DNA from: Paenibacillus antri
GTDB lineage: Bacteria; Bacillota; Bacilli; Paenibacillales; YIM-B00363
Direction: 5' to 3'
NCBI RefSeq assembly: GCF_005765165.1
Contig: NZ_VCIW01000035.1
Span: forward strand, 1-37,099
Length of the DNA stretch: 37,099 nucleotides
Within the stretch, counting starts at the first letter, position 1; each line of letters starts with the position of its first letter. The notes beneath the pieces were generated by a model. The model made no database searches, was not told the origin of the DNA, and worked only from the letters and a program-made list of their open reading frames with translations. Shown in pieces: positions 21,688 to 29,641 of this stretch. A program made the position numbers and the translations under genes.

Positions 21688-22242
21688 ATGGGGAAACAGT
21701 TCGCCGCGTTGCTCCCGGAGCATCGACGGTTCATCGAGAAGCAGAAGGTGTTCTTCGTCGGCACGGCGGCGTTGTCCGCGGAAGGCCATGTGAACGTGTC
21801 GCCCAAAGGGTACGACGCGTTCCGCGTATTGTCCGACAGCCGCGTCGCTTATCTCGACTTGACGGGAAGCGGGAACGAGACGAGCGCGCATGTGATGGAA
21901 AACGGACGCATCACGATCATGTTCTGCGCGTTCGAAGGACCGCCTAACATCCTTCGGCTTTACGGCGCAGGCGCCGTCGCGCTGCCCGGTTCGAGCGAGT
22001 GGGCGTCGTTGGTCCCGCTCTTCCCGCCGATGCCCGGCGCGAGACAGATCATCGTCGTCGACGTTCATCTCGTGCAGTCGTCCTGCGGGTATGCGGTTCC
22101 GTTCCTAAGCTTCGAGGGTGAGCGGGATACGCTGCAGCGGTGGGCCGATCAGAAGGGCGAAGAAGGGCTCGTCGAATACCGGAGGACGAAGAACGGGAAG
22201 AGCATCGACGGTTTGCCGACGCCGATCTCCTCGCAAGAATGA
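21688..22242 (+). CDS. Pyridoxamine 5'-phosphate oxidase-like flavoprotein
   Basis: 184 residues; GGGGGA lies about 10 bases before the ATG. The split-barrel FMN-binding fold of the PPOX family is recognisable: HRRFIEKQKVFFVGTAALSAEGHVNVSPKG at the first strands, RVAYLDLTGSGNETSAHVMENGRITIMFCAFEGPPNILRLYGAG in the middle, a VDVHLVQSSCGYAVPFLSFEGERDTL tail. This subgroup (general stress or Rv1155-like) usually binds FMN or a related cofactor and reduces small substrates rather than making PLP. It is monocistronic, between its own promoter and the T-box leader promoter. Confidence 0.88.
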   Translation: MGKQFAALLPEHRRFIEKQKVFFVGTAALSAEGHVNVSPKGYDAFRVLSDSRVAYLDLTGSGNETSAHVMENGRITIMFCAFEGPPNILRLYGAGAVALPGSSEWASLVPLFPPMPGARQIIVVDVHLVQSSCGYAVPFLSFEGERDTLQRWADQKGEEGLVEYRRTKNGKSIDGLPTPISSQE

Positions 22243-22276
22243 ATACGTTCCGTTGCGACGGATCGGTAGACGCCTA

Positions 22277-22306
22277 TTGACGGCAGGGATGTCGCTCGCA
22301 TATAAT
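22277..22306 (+). promoter_or_regulatory. Promoter of the tandem T-box leader
   Basis: TTGACG (22277-22282), 18-base spacer, perfect TATAAT (22301-22306). Transcription should begin near 22313, just before the first Stem I. Confidence 0.75.
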
Positions 22307-22312
22307 AAGCGA

Positions 22313-22556
22313 CAATCAAAGGCTACGATTAAGGACATGATCGCTTTCGAATCCGCCCAGAGAGAGGGGGCACGGCTGAAACCCCCTTCGGAGTCGTCGG
22401 AAGCCGTTACCGCCTTATGAGCCGCGGTCAGGCAATGGACCGCCGGGAATTCCCGTTATCGAATGCCGGAAGGATTCGTCGTTTCGTTCGACGGATCGAA
22501 TTTGGGTGGAACCACGAGCGCGCTCTCGTCCCTTACGGACGGAGCGCGATTTTTTA
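22313..22556 (+). promoter_or_regulatory. T-box riboswitch 1 (threonine, ACC specifier)
   Basis: AAGG (22331-22334) and CCTT near 22412-22415 close Stem I. The AG bulge AGAGAG is at about 22361-22366, with the apical GGCTGAAAC beyond. On the 3' side of the specifier loop GTTACCG holds ACC, a threonine codon, followed by a purine. The T-box GGGTGGAACCACGAG lies at 22504-22518 and contains the TGGA that reads the tRNA acceptor end. The overlapping terminator is CGCGCTC (22519-22525) with GAGCGCG (22542-22548) and a T-run (22550-22555). Uncharged tRNA-Thr should favour the antiterminator. Confidence 0.9.
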
Positions 22557-22559
22557 TTA

Positions 22560-22797
22560 TCGAGGAACATCGTCGATCAAGGACATGAACGCCCGCGGCG
22601 CCGCCCAGAGAGAGGGAGCTTGGCTGAAACTCCCTTCGGTTCGGCCGCAGCCGTTTACCGCCTTGACAGATGCGGTCAGGCAATGGGCCGCCGGGATTTC
22701 CCGTTACAGAATGCCGGAGGATTCGCCGTTCATCGGAGAATCGAATTTGGGTGGAACCACGAGCGCGCTCGTCCCTTGCGGATAGCGCGCTCTTTTT
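22560..22797 (+). promoter_or_regulatory. T-box riboswitch 2 (threonine, ACC specifier)
   Basis: This is a second full T-box with all elements of the first. TCAAGG (22577-22582) pairs with CCTTGA near 22661-22666. The AG bulge AGAGAG follows CCGCCC near 22604-22615, the apical GGCTGAAAC comes next, and TTTACCG carries the ACC specifier. The T-box GGGTGGAACCACGAG is at 22749-22763. Its terminator is a perfect 9-bp stem, GAGCGCGCT (22761-22769) with AGCGCGCTC (22784-22792), then TTTTT. Both must be antiterminated for the synthetase gene to be read, which makes the response to threonine starvation tighter. Confidence 0.9.
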
Positions 22798-22842
22798 GCG
22801 TTATTTAGGGTTCAAATCTAAAAACAAAGGAGCGAGAAGTGC

Positions 22843-24573
22843 ATGATCAAAGACGAGTTGAACCATGTCAGACGATTCGCCGCGATGCTGACGGCCGCGG
22901 CCGTTCGGCGCCGATTCCCCGATGCGAAGCTGGGAGGTGTCGAGCTGACCGAATCCGGCTTCCATTCCGACTTCGACGTGCCTCGCCCTTTGACGGAAGT
23001 CGACGTCGCGGCGATCGAGGAGGAGATGCATCGCATCGCCGAGGCGGGCGCAGACGTATGGCCGCCTCGCTGTCGTTCCATCTCTTCCGCCGAAGCGCTG
23101 CGGCTGTTCGAAGGCCGCGGGGAGCGGTGGCGGGTCGAATGGATTCGAGGGGATGGCGCCGCGGCGCCGCTCGTCTGCATCGAATACGGGGAATGCGCCG
23201 ACGTCTATGCCGGTGATCCTCCCGAAGCCGCGCCGGAAGCCGTTCCGGCGTTCAAGCTGCTGCACGCGGCCGGCGCCTACTGGCGCGGGGACAGCGCCAA
23301 CCCCGTGCTGCAGCGCCTCTACGGCGCCGTCTTCGCGGACCGCGCGGAGCTCGAAGGCCACCTAGCCTGGCAGGAGGAGGCGCGGCAGCGGGACCATCGC
23401 AAGCTGGGCAAGCAGCTGGAGTTGTTCATGTTCGCCGAGGAGGCGCCCGGCATGCCGTTCTATTTGCCGAACGGTGCGGTCGTCCGGAACGAGCTGGAGG
23501 CGTTATCCCGCGAATTCCTTCGGAAGTACGGCTACGAGGAAGTGCGCACGCCGATGATCATGGATCGCGCCATGTGGGAGCAGTCCGGGCACTGGGAGCA
23601 TTATCGCGACAATATGTATTTTTCCGAGATGGAACGTCGCCCTTTGGCGGTGAAGCCGATGAACTGTCCCGGTCATATGCTGCTCTTCAAGCACAAGCTT
23701 CGTTCCTACAAGGAGCTTCCGCTGCGATACGCCGAGTTCGGTCAAGTGCATCGGCATGAATTCAGCGGCGCCTTGAACGGGTTGCTCCGGGTGCGGACGT
23801 TCTGCCAGGATGACGCACACATCTTCGCCGCTCCCGCGCAGATCGAGTCGGAGATGCTGCGGACGATCGAGCTCGTGAAGGAGATGTATGCCGTGTTCGG
23901 CTTCGAGTACGGCTTGGAGCTGTCGACGCGGCCCGACGATTCGATGGGAAGCGACGAGCAGTGGGCGGCGGCCGAGGCGGCGCTGGAACGGGTGCTGCGC
24001 GGATCCGGGCTGCCGTTCCGCGTCAATCCGGGCGACGGCGCGTTCTATGGGCCGAAGATCGACTTCCATATCAAGGACGCCTTGGGACGGAGCCATCAGT
24101 GCGCGACGATCCAATTGGATTTCCAAATGCCGGAGAAGTTCGGCCTCGCCTATGTGGACGAACGGAATGAACGAAAGACGCCGATCGTCATCCACCGGGC
24201 CGTCTACGGCTCCATCGACCGGTTCCTAGGCATCTTGATCGAGCATTACGCCGGGGCGTTCCCGCTGTGGTTGGCGCCAGTGCAGGCGATCGTCGTACCG
24301 GTCGCGGACCGCCATGCCGACGACGCGCTCCGGATCCGGGATCGTCTGGCGGCCGCGGGCATTCGAGCGGAAGCGGACGTGCGAAGCGAAAAGCTGGGGT
24401 ACAAGGTGAGAGACGCGCAGCTTCGGAAAATTCCTTACGTCGCGGCGGTCGGAGACCGTGAGATCGCGGACGGCGTTCTGCAAGTCCGCGAACGGGGGCG
24501 GGACGAACAAAAGACGCTCGGCGCGGAGCGATTGCTAACGATGCTGTCGGAGAAGATCAAGCGTCGCGAATGA
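22843..24573 (+). CDS. Threonyl-tRNA synthetase paralogue lacking TGS domain and editing residues
   Basis: 576 residues against about 640 for normal ThrRS. The N-terminal TGS domain is missing and the protein begins at the editing domain. Of the editing residues, His-X3-His is reduced to H8-VRR-F12. The region of the essential Cys and its following His reads ADVYAGDPP, with Tyr122 in the Cys position. The class II catalytic domain (about 190-460) is intact: zinc ligands C275 (MNCPGH), H326 (DDAHIF) and H451 (IHRA), motif 2 RYAEFGQVHRHEFSG. The anticodon-binding domain (about 465-575) is present. It should charge tRNA-Thr but not clear Ser-tRNA-Thr. Tandem T-boxes control it, so it is probably a starvation- or inhibitor-induced second enzyme, with a normal ThrRS elsewhere (inference). 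Confidence 0.93.
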   Translation: MIKDELNHVRRFAAMLTAAAVRRRFPDAKLGGVELTESGFHSDFDVPRPLTEVDVAAIEEEMHRIAEAGADVWPPRCRSISSAEALRLFEGRGERWRVEWIRGDGAAAPLVCIEYGECADVYAGDPPEAAPEAVPAFKLLHAAGAYWRGDSANPVLQRLYGAVFADRAELEGHLAWQEEARQRDHRKLGKQLELFMFAEEAPGMPFYLPNGAVVRNELEALSREFLRKYGYEEVRTPMIMDRAMWEQSGHWEHYRDNMYFSEMERRPLAVKPMNCPGHMLLFKHKLRSYKELPLRYAEFGQVHRHEFSGALNGLLRVRTFCQDDAHIFAAPAQIESEMLRTIELVKEMYAVFGFEYGLELSTRPDDSMGSDEQWAAAEAALERVLRGSGLPFRVNPGDGAFYGPKIDFHIKDALGRSHQCATIQLDFQMPEKFGLAYVDERNERKTPIVIHRAVYGSIDRFLGILIEHYAGAFPLWLAPVQAIVVPVADRHADDALRIRDRLAAAGIRAEADVRSEKLGYKVRDAQLRKIPYVAAVGDREIADGVLQVRERGRDEQKTLGAERLLTMLSEKIKRRE

Positions 24574-24575
24574 TC

Positions 24576-24604
24576 TTGACGACTATGCGACTTCCGACTA
24601 CGAT
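24576..24604 (+). promoter_or_regulatory. Promoter of the DJ-1/PfpI gene
   Basis: TTGACG (24576-24581), 17-base spacer, TACGAT (24599-24604), beginning directly after the synthetase stop codon and 30 bases before the next start. Confidence 0.5.
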
Positions 24605-24633
24605 GGTAGGAAAACTTTGGCAGGTGACCGCGA

Positions 24634-25206
24634 ATGAGGATGGCGTTCGTTCTGTTCGACAAGATGACTTTGTTGGATTTCTCGGGGTTTTGCGAAGCGG
24701 TGACCTGGCTGCGGATGCTGAACGCGTTCGACGACGTTACCTGGGAGTTCTGCGCCGATCGAGAGCAGGTGACGGACGATCGAGGATTGACGATGCGCGC
24801 CGGCCGCGTCTCTCCGAACTTGTCCGAGTACGACCTCGTGTTTATTCCGGGCGGCATGTCCACGCGTCAGCTCCGGTACGATGCCGCGTTCCTGGATTGG
24901 ATTCGAACGGCGAAGGACGTTCCCTACCAAGTGTCCGTATGCACCGGAGCGTTGATCTGGGGAGCAGCGGGCTTCCTGGAAGGCAAGCGCGCGACGACGA
25001 ATCCGTCCGCTTACGAGCTGCTTGAGCCGTACTGCGCTGAAGTGGCGAAGGAGCGGTTCGTAAAAGACGGGAACGTCTTTACGGGCGGCGGCGTGTCGGC
25101 TTCGATCGACCTTGGGCTGTATGTCGTCGAATCGCTCGCGGGTCCCGACGTCGCGAAGCTGGCGCAGGCGAAGCTGGACTATCCGTATTACACGCTTCAG
25201 TCGTAG
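24634..25206 (+). CDS. DJ-1/PfpI family protein
   Basis: 190 residues from ATG 24634 (a second ATG is two codons on). The class I glutamine amidotransferase-like fold is clear: FDKMTLLDFSGFCEAVTWL with the conserved Glu at residue 21, DLVFIPGGMSTRQL, and the nucleophile elbow VSVCTGALIWGAAGFLEGKRATTNP with Cys near 104. It ends GGVSASIDLGLYVVESLAG. This matches the subgroup resembling the sensor domain of GlxA/AraC regulators and isonitrile hydratase-like proteins, but without a DNA-binding domain. Its substrate is not known. Confidence 0.9.
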   Translation: MRMAFVLFDKMTLLDFSGFCEAVTWLRMLNAFDDVTWEFCADREQVTDDRGLTMRAGRVSPNLSEYDLVFIPGGMSTRQLRYDAAFLDWIRTAKDVPYQVSVCTGALIWGAAGFLEGKRATTNPSAYELLEPYCAEVAKERFVKDGNVFTGGGVSASIDLGLYVVESLAGPDVAKLAQAKLDYPYYTLQS

Positions 25207-25219
25207 GATCGTTACGGTT

Positions 25220-25915
25220 TTACGGTTCCATATACGCGATATAGGCATAATCCAGTTCGTCGCCGGCCGGCGTCGCAAGTTGAATCGACAGCAGTCTGTC
25301 GCGTTCGGCCGGGCGGAGGTCGCTCGTCTTCAGGACGACGACCTCGACGCCGGTCCGGCGCGGAGCGCCGACGACGACGATCTGATTCCCCGCCGTATAG
25401 AGACGAAAAACCGAGGTTTGGAAGACGACGAGGTATAAGTCTAAATCCGTCTCGTTCTGAAACATCGGGAACGGAACGCCGACGTTCCCCTTGAACGTAA
25501 GCTCGCCCGAAATTCCGATGTCATAGGTCGGGAACAGCCGGTGCAGGGCATAGTGGATGCGCGTCGGCACGTAGCTCCATCGGCCGCCCCAATACGTACT
25601 GTGCCAATGTTCCTCATACACCGGCCGGACGTAGTCGGCGTCTTGGCGGATCGTCCGAAACGGAATGAGCCTGCCCTTCTTTATGACGTCTCGGATCGGC
25701 ACAACCTTCGTCGGGGCATGCCTTGCCAGCTCTTCCTCCTCCGGCAGCGCCTGCATCGTCACGGGCTCCGGAGGCTCCAGTCGGCGCAGCCGCCGCTCCA
25801 GCCGTTCGACGGCAGTCGATTCCGGCGCGGCCGCGGCGATCGAGACGGAGAGAAGCAAGGGGAGTACGACGCAACCGACGACGAGCGCGGTCCGCCGCGG
25901 CGTCTGCGACTTCAT
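25220..25915 (-). CDS. Secreted or membrane-anchored protein of unknown function
   Basis: 231 residues from the ATG at 25915-25913 (GAGGTGAT upstream); the longer frame to 26131 has no ribosome site. The N-terminus (MKSQTPRRT, then a hydrophobic run LVVGCVVLPLLLSVSIAAAA) is a signal peptide, with cleavage likely after about residue 30. A charged ERLERRLRRLEPPEP stretch follows. The rest (about 60-231) is strand-rich with many aromatic residues (YEEHWHSTYWGGRWSYVP). A pattern ISGELTFKGNVGVPFPMFQNETDLDLYLVVFQ follows, with no family recognised. It converges on the DJ-1 gene and is divergent from the lipoprotein gene. Confidence 0.7.
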   Translation of the reverse strand: MKSQTPRRTALVVGCVVLPLLLSVSIAAAAPESTAVERLERRLRRLEPPEPVTMQALPEEEELARHAPTKVVPIRDVIKKGRLIPFRTIRQDADYVRPVYEEHWHSTYWGGRWSYVPTRIHYALHRLFPTYDIGISGELTFKGNVGVPFPMFQNETDLDLYLVVFQTSVFRLYTAGNQIVVVGAPRRTGVEVVVLKTSDLRPAERDRLLSIQLATPAGDELDYAYIAYMEP

Positions 25916-26048
25916 GGGTATCACCTCGCTCTTAGCTTGCCGACGAGCGGACGTTCGTATGCAGTATTTTCCAGAGGGATGTGGCATAATTTTCCTAGGG
26001 ACGGTACGATAGGGTAAGGTTTGTAGGTATAGGGAGGAGTCGATTCCG

Positions 26049-26612
26049 ATGAAGCTGCTATTGCTGCTATTTCTGGCGCTCTCCGGATGCATGCAGAGCC
26101 CGGGAGAGCGCGGTGCTTCGGATCCGGTCAAGCCGATCGACGAACGGCCGGCCGCCGCGGAGACGAAGGAGGGCGAATTCGTCTACCGTCTCGTAAGCGA
26201 AAGGAGCGAATACGAGAGCGGCGGCGAAGTGGTCTTATACGCAGAGCTGATATATACGGGACCGGAGGAATCGGTCACGATTTATCACGCCGCCTCTCCG
26301 TTTTCTTTTCCGATTCGCGAGACGACGAGAGGGTACGAGATCGGGTATATGATGAACCAACCCTTGCTGCATACGGAGCTTCGCCGGAACGTGCCGCTTC
26401 GCGAGACGTACGTCAAGAGCGGCGGCTTCGGCGAACAAGACGAACGGGAGTACGTCGAGTTTATGAAACGATTTTGGAAAGAAGGGTTTCCCGAAGGCGA
26501 GTACATTGTGAACGGATCCGCGGATTTCTTCGTCGGGAACGGCCCGGACGATTCGGACAAGATCGATTATCGAATCGAAGCGACGGTCTCGTTCGCCGTT
26601 AAGGGGAGTTAG
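26049..26612 (+). CDS. Lipoprotein of unknown function
   Basis: 187 residues, GGAGGAG before the ATG. MKLLLLLFLALSGC ends in a lipobox, giving a lipid-modified Cys at 14. A polar, flexible stretch (about 15-45) leads to a beta-sandwich-like part: EYESGGEVVLYAELIYTGPEESVTIYHAASPFSFPI, and DFFVGNG-type strands near the end. This arrangement resembles extracellular BsuPI- or Ig-like domains, but no family can be named firmly. It is followed 34 bases later by the DUF2071 gene. Confidence 0.75.
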   Translation: MKLLLLLFLALSGCMQSPGERGASDPVKPIDERPAAAETKEGEFVYRLVSERSEYESGGEVVLYAELIYTGPEESVTIYHAASPFSFPIRETTRGYEIGYMMNQPLLHTELRRNVPLRETYVKSGGFGEQDEREYVEFMKRFWKEGFPEGEYIVNGSADFFVGNGPDDSDKIDYRIEATVSFAVKGS

Positions 26613-26646
26613 GTCGGGGTTGACGACGAAAATGGAGGATTCGGAC

Positions 26647-27399
26647 ATGACGCGCGATCTCGACGCCGATCACCGTCCATGGCCGCTGCCGCAGCGCCCG
26701 TGGGTCATGAAGCAAACGTGGGACAGGCTGCTGTTCGCGCATTGGCCGGTTCGGCCGGACGAACTCCGCGACCTGATCCCTAGGGAGTTGACGCTGGACA
26801 CGTTCGACGGCGCCGCTTGGGTCGCGGTCGTGCCGTTCGGCATGAGCGGCATTCGCCTCCGGGGACTGCCGCCTATTCCGGGAACGGCGGCGTTCCCGGA
26901 GATCAATGTGCGAACGTACGTCGCGCATCAAGGAAAGCCGGGCGTCTATTTCTTCAGCTTGGACGCGACGAATCCGGTGGCGGTCGCGTCGGCGCGTCGC
27001 TTCTTTCGCTTGCCGTACGTACGGGCGGACATCTCGGTCGATTCGACCGCGGAAGGCGTCGTCCATTATCGCAGCCGACGCACGCACCGGAACGCGGCGC
27101 CCGCCGAATTCGTCGCCTGGTACGCGCCGGTTTCCGAGCCGTTCCGCGCCGCGGCCGGAAGTTTGGAACGGTGGCTTACGGAGCGTTACGCCTTATACAC
27201 CGTGCGTCGAGGCGACGTCTATCGAGGGGATATCCACCACGATCCGTGGCCGCTGCAGCTCGCGCAAGCCGACATCCGAACGAATACGATGGCCGCGGCG
27301 GCGGGAATCGCGCTTTCGGACGCGCCGCCGCTGCTGCATTACGCGCATAAGCTCGACGTGTTGTTATGGACGCTGGAGAAGACGTTGGAGAAAGGCTAA
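26647..27399 (+). CDS. DUF2071 (YqjF-like) protein
   Basis: 250 residues from ATG 26647, with TGGAGGATT before it; the longer frame from 26620 lacks a ribosome site. The DUF2071 pattern is clear: MKQTWDRLLFAHWPVRPDELRDLIPRELTLDTFDGAAWVAVVPF, NVRTYVAHQGKPGVYFFSLDATNPVAVASARRFFRLPYVRADI, ending in IHHDPWPLQLAQADIRTNTM and LLHYAHKLDVLLW. The fold resembles acetoacetate decarboxylase, but the catalytic Lys is not evident and no reaction is established. The 3' end is 15 bases from the convergent WYL regulator. Confidence 0.88.
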   Translation: MTRDLDADHRPWPLPQRPWVMKQTWDRLLFAHWPVRPDELRDLIPRELTLDTFDGAAWVAVVPFGMSGIRLRGLPPIPGTAAFPEINVRTYVAHQGKPGVYFFSLDATNPVAVASARRFFRLPYVRADISVDSTAEGVVHYRSRRTHRNAAPAEFVAWYAPVSEPFRAAAGSLERWLTERYALYTVRRGDVYRGDIHHDPWPLQLAQADIRTNTMAAAAGIALSDAPPLLHYAHKLDVLLWTLEKTLEKG

Positions 27400-27414
27400 C
27401 CGCGTTGTTTGTTT

Positions 27415-28377
27415 TTACAAATATTGTTGTTGAAGTTGTCGGAGCCGGTCACGGATATCGTCCACGAGCTCGGCCGGCTCTATGACCTCGGCATCCGTCC
27501 CCATGCTTAGGAAGAGGGAAGCGAAGTAGGAAAGATCTGGCTTCGGAATCCGGCCGGCGTAGCTGCCGGACCCGTCCTCGTTCACCTGGATGCCGTCGGC
27601 CATCCATTCCTCCGCTATGGCGCGGCGCACGCCGTTCCTCGTCAACCTCACCTCGAGCGAAACCCACCTGAAGAAGGTATCCGACGCATGCCGCCGCCAA
27701 TCGCCCAAGTGAACGTCGGCTGACGGCACGTCCGACGGTGCGTCCCCGTCCGGCTCCGCCTCGAGAATTCGATCCGCCCGGAACAAGCGATAGTCTTCCC
27801 GGAGACGGCAATACGCCGGGCAGTACCAGAATCCGTTCTCCGCATAGACGCCTACCGGGTGGATCGTTCGCTCCTGCGCGCCTTCCTTCGAGTCGTATAC
27901 GATCCGCAGCGGCTGCCGTGCGACGGACGCCGACAGCAGCAGCTTCAGATGGGGCGAGCCGACCGGCCGCTTCGGAATCTTGAACTCGATTCGATGCCGC
28001 ATGCTGTCGATGCGCTGCTTGGCGTCCGCTGGCATATAGGAATAAAATTTTGCCAACGCCGTCCGCGTCTCGGCCTCGAACGGAAGCTCCCCGAGCTGCT
28101 GCAGCGACTCGTACGCGAGGAACATCGCGGCGGCTTCTTCTTCGGTGAACGCGATCGGCGGGAGCAGGCGCTCCTTCATGAGCCGGTACCCTCCATGCGG
28201 CCCGACCTCGGAATACAGCGGCACCCCGATCGCTTCGAGCTCTTGTAAGTCCCGAAGGATCGTCCGCTTCGACACGCCGAACGCTTCCGCCATTTCCCCG
28301 GCCGTAAACTGCCGCCGCCGGTTGATTTCCACGAGCAGCTCCATCAATCGTTGCGATCTCGTCATTTTATTTTCCAT
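27415..28377 (-). CDS. HTH-WYL transcriptional regulator (YafY family)
   Basis: 320 residues from the ATG at 28377; an in-frame ATG four codons on (28365) is an alternative and is spaced as well from GGATGG. The N-terminal helix-turn-helix (about 8-60) reads SQRLMELLVEINRRRQFTAGEMAEAFGVSKRTILRDLQELEAIGVPL. The WYL domain (about 140-230) has LRIVYDSKEGAQERTIHPVGVYAENGFWYCPAYCRLREDYRLFRADRI. The C-terminal extension (about 240-320) is the WCX domain. WYL proteins bind nucleotides or nucleic acid and often control stress or defence genes. The divergent DinB-fold gene with overlapping promoters is the likely target. Confidence 0.92.
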   Translation of the reverse strand: MENKMTRSQRLMELLVEINRRRQFTAGEMAEAFGVSKRTILRDLQELEAIGVPLYSEVGPHGGYRLMKERLLPPIAFTEEEAAAMFLAYESLQQLGELPFEAETRTALAKFYSYMPADAKQRIDSMRHRIEFKIPKRPVGSPHLKLLLSASVARQPLRIVYDSKEGAQERTIHPVGVYAENGFWYCPAYCRLREDYRLFRADRILEAEPDGDAPSDVPSADVHLGDWRRHASDTFFRWVSLEVRLTRNGVRRAIAEEWMADGIQVNEDGSGSYAGRIPKPDLSYFASLFLSMGTDAEVIEPAELVDDIRDRLRQLQQQYL

Positions 28378-28388
28378 CCATCTCCGTA

Positions 28389-28437
28389 TTGGTGAAAAGA
28401 ATTGTCACTATTATATGATACTTTAGTTCTTGGGCAA
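28389..28437. promoter_or_regulatory. Overlapping divergent promoters between the WYL and DinB-fold genes
   Basis: Minus strand: TTGCCC (plus 28432-28437), 16-base spacer, perfect TATAAT (plus 28410-28415). Plus strand: TTGGTG (28389-28394) with TATATG (28412-28417) or TATGAT (28414-28419). The two overlap, so binding by the WYL protein could control both genes. Confidence 0.5.
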
Positions 28438-28470
28438 ACCAATCCATCGAAGACGAAGGAGTGTTCGTAG

Positions 28471-28968
28471 ATGACGAACGGAACGGCGAAGATGAAGGAG
28501 CAGTTGTTCGAGGAGTTTGAGCTTGGGATGCGGACGGCTTGGCGGTTGATCGGACGCATTCGGCCGGAGCAGTGGTCGTACCGCCCGGCGGACAACATGC
28601 GTACGCTGCAGGAATTGGTACACCATATCGCCTCGCTGCCCGAGGTGGATGTCATGATCGCGAAGGAGGCGACCGAAGACGAGGTTCGCGCCGCGGAGAA
28701 GACGTACGCGCGATTGGATTGCGACGCGGAGGCGCTGACGGCGGCAATGGGGCGAGGGTTCGAAGGGTTGAAGCAGCATTACGGCGCCATGTCGGACGAG
28801 GAGTTTCTGCATCGGGCGACGACGCCGTATTACGTCAATCACCCGACGCTCCAATCGAGGTGGCTGCTGGAGACGGTCACGCATTTGTTCCATCACCGGT
28901 CCCAACTGTTTCAGTACGTGAAGGCGCTCGGACATGACGTAACGATGATGGATTTATACGTCCTATAG
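28471..28968 (+). CDS. DinB-fold protein (first of two)
   Basis: 165 residues. The four-helix DinB/YfiT-like fold is indicated by LIGRIRPEQWSYRPADNMRTLQELVHHIASLPEVD with His near 50, and TPTLQSRWLLETVTHLFHHRSQLFQYVKALG, where the second His pair near 140 completes the metal-binding triad. These proteins are often thiol-S-transferase-like (bacillithiol) enzymes. The substrate is unknown. It is divergent from the WYL regulator. Confidence 0.85.
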   Translation: MTNGTAKMKEQLFEEFELGMRTAWRLIGRIRPEQWSYRPADNMRTLQELVHHIASLPEVDVMIAKEATEDEVRAAEKTYARLDCDAEALTAAMGRGFEGLKQHYGAMSDEEFLHRATTPYYVNHPTLQSRWLLETVTHLFHHRSQLFQYVKALGHDVTMMDLYVL

Positions 28969-29052
28969 CCGCGCGACGCATTACTTGATTCCTGAACATC
29001 CTCCATAGTATCATCCCTAGAAAGCAGTAGGGAAGGAATGGGGGAGTGTCCG

Positions 29053-29514
29053 TTGACGTTCGAGTTTCTTGAGGGCTTCGATCGCATTCGCGGCGAAGAG
29101 ATCGATCTGTCCCTTGCCTTCAAGGCGCCCGGGATCGAAGAGATCGGAATCGTTCCGTCCTATATTTTCGATATCGTACTGCACGGGACGTACGAGGTCG
29201 TCGGGAGGATCGACGTGCGTATCGGGATGAACCGGAACTTGTATTATGGGGGCCACATCGGTTATTCCGTGGAGGAAGCCTACCGCGGGAGAGGCTTCGC
29301 GGCGAAAGCGTGCCGACTCGTCCGGCGCGTCGCGGTCGCGCACGGCATGCGGACGGCGCTGATTACTTGCAATCCGGAGAACGCCGCCTCAAGGAAGACA
29401 TGCGAGAATATCGGCGCGGTCCTGCAGGACATCGTCGATCTCCCGCCCGACAACGATATGTATCGAGAAGGCGAGCGGCGCAAGTGCGTCTACGAATGGA
29501 AGCTGGAAGATTGA
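29053..29514 (+). CDS. GNAT family N-acetyltransferase
   Basis: 153 residues from TTG 29053, preferred because GGGGGAG lies six bases upstream; the ATG at 29038 has its purine-rich stretch too close. The acetyl-CoA site is seen as IGYSVEEAYRGRGFAAKAC (about 72-90), with the R/Q-X2-G-X-G/A turn. The later VAVAHGMRTALITCNPENAASRKTCENIGA (about 95-124) is the family's second signature, ending in a basic YEWKLED tail. It transfers an acetyl group to a small molecule or protein; the substrate is unknown. Confidence 0.9.
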   Translation: MTFEFLEGFDRIRGEEIDLSLAFKAPGIEEIGIVPSYIFDIVLHGTYEVVGRIDVRIGMNRNLYYGGHIGYSVEEAYRGRGFAAKACRLVRRVAVAHGMRTALITCNPENAASRKTCENIGAVLQDIVDLPPDNDMYREGERRKCVYEWKLED

Positions 29515-29641
29515 AGCCGCGGGACCGCCGAACGTTAACAGAAATACCATGCCGCGATCATCGTTTCTTTACATTTGCCTGTTATCATGAAATCAGAAAA
29601 ACCAAACCTTAGCGAAATTCTCGAAGAGGGAGTGTTGCTTG

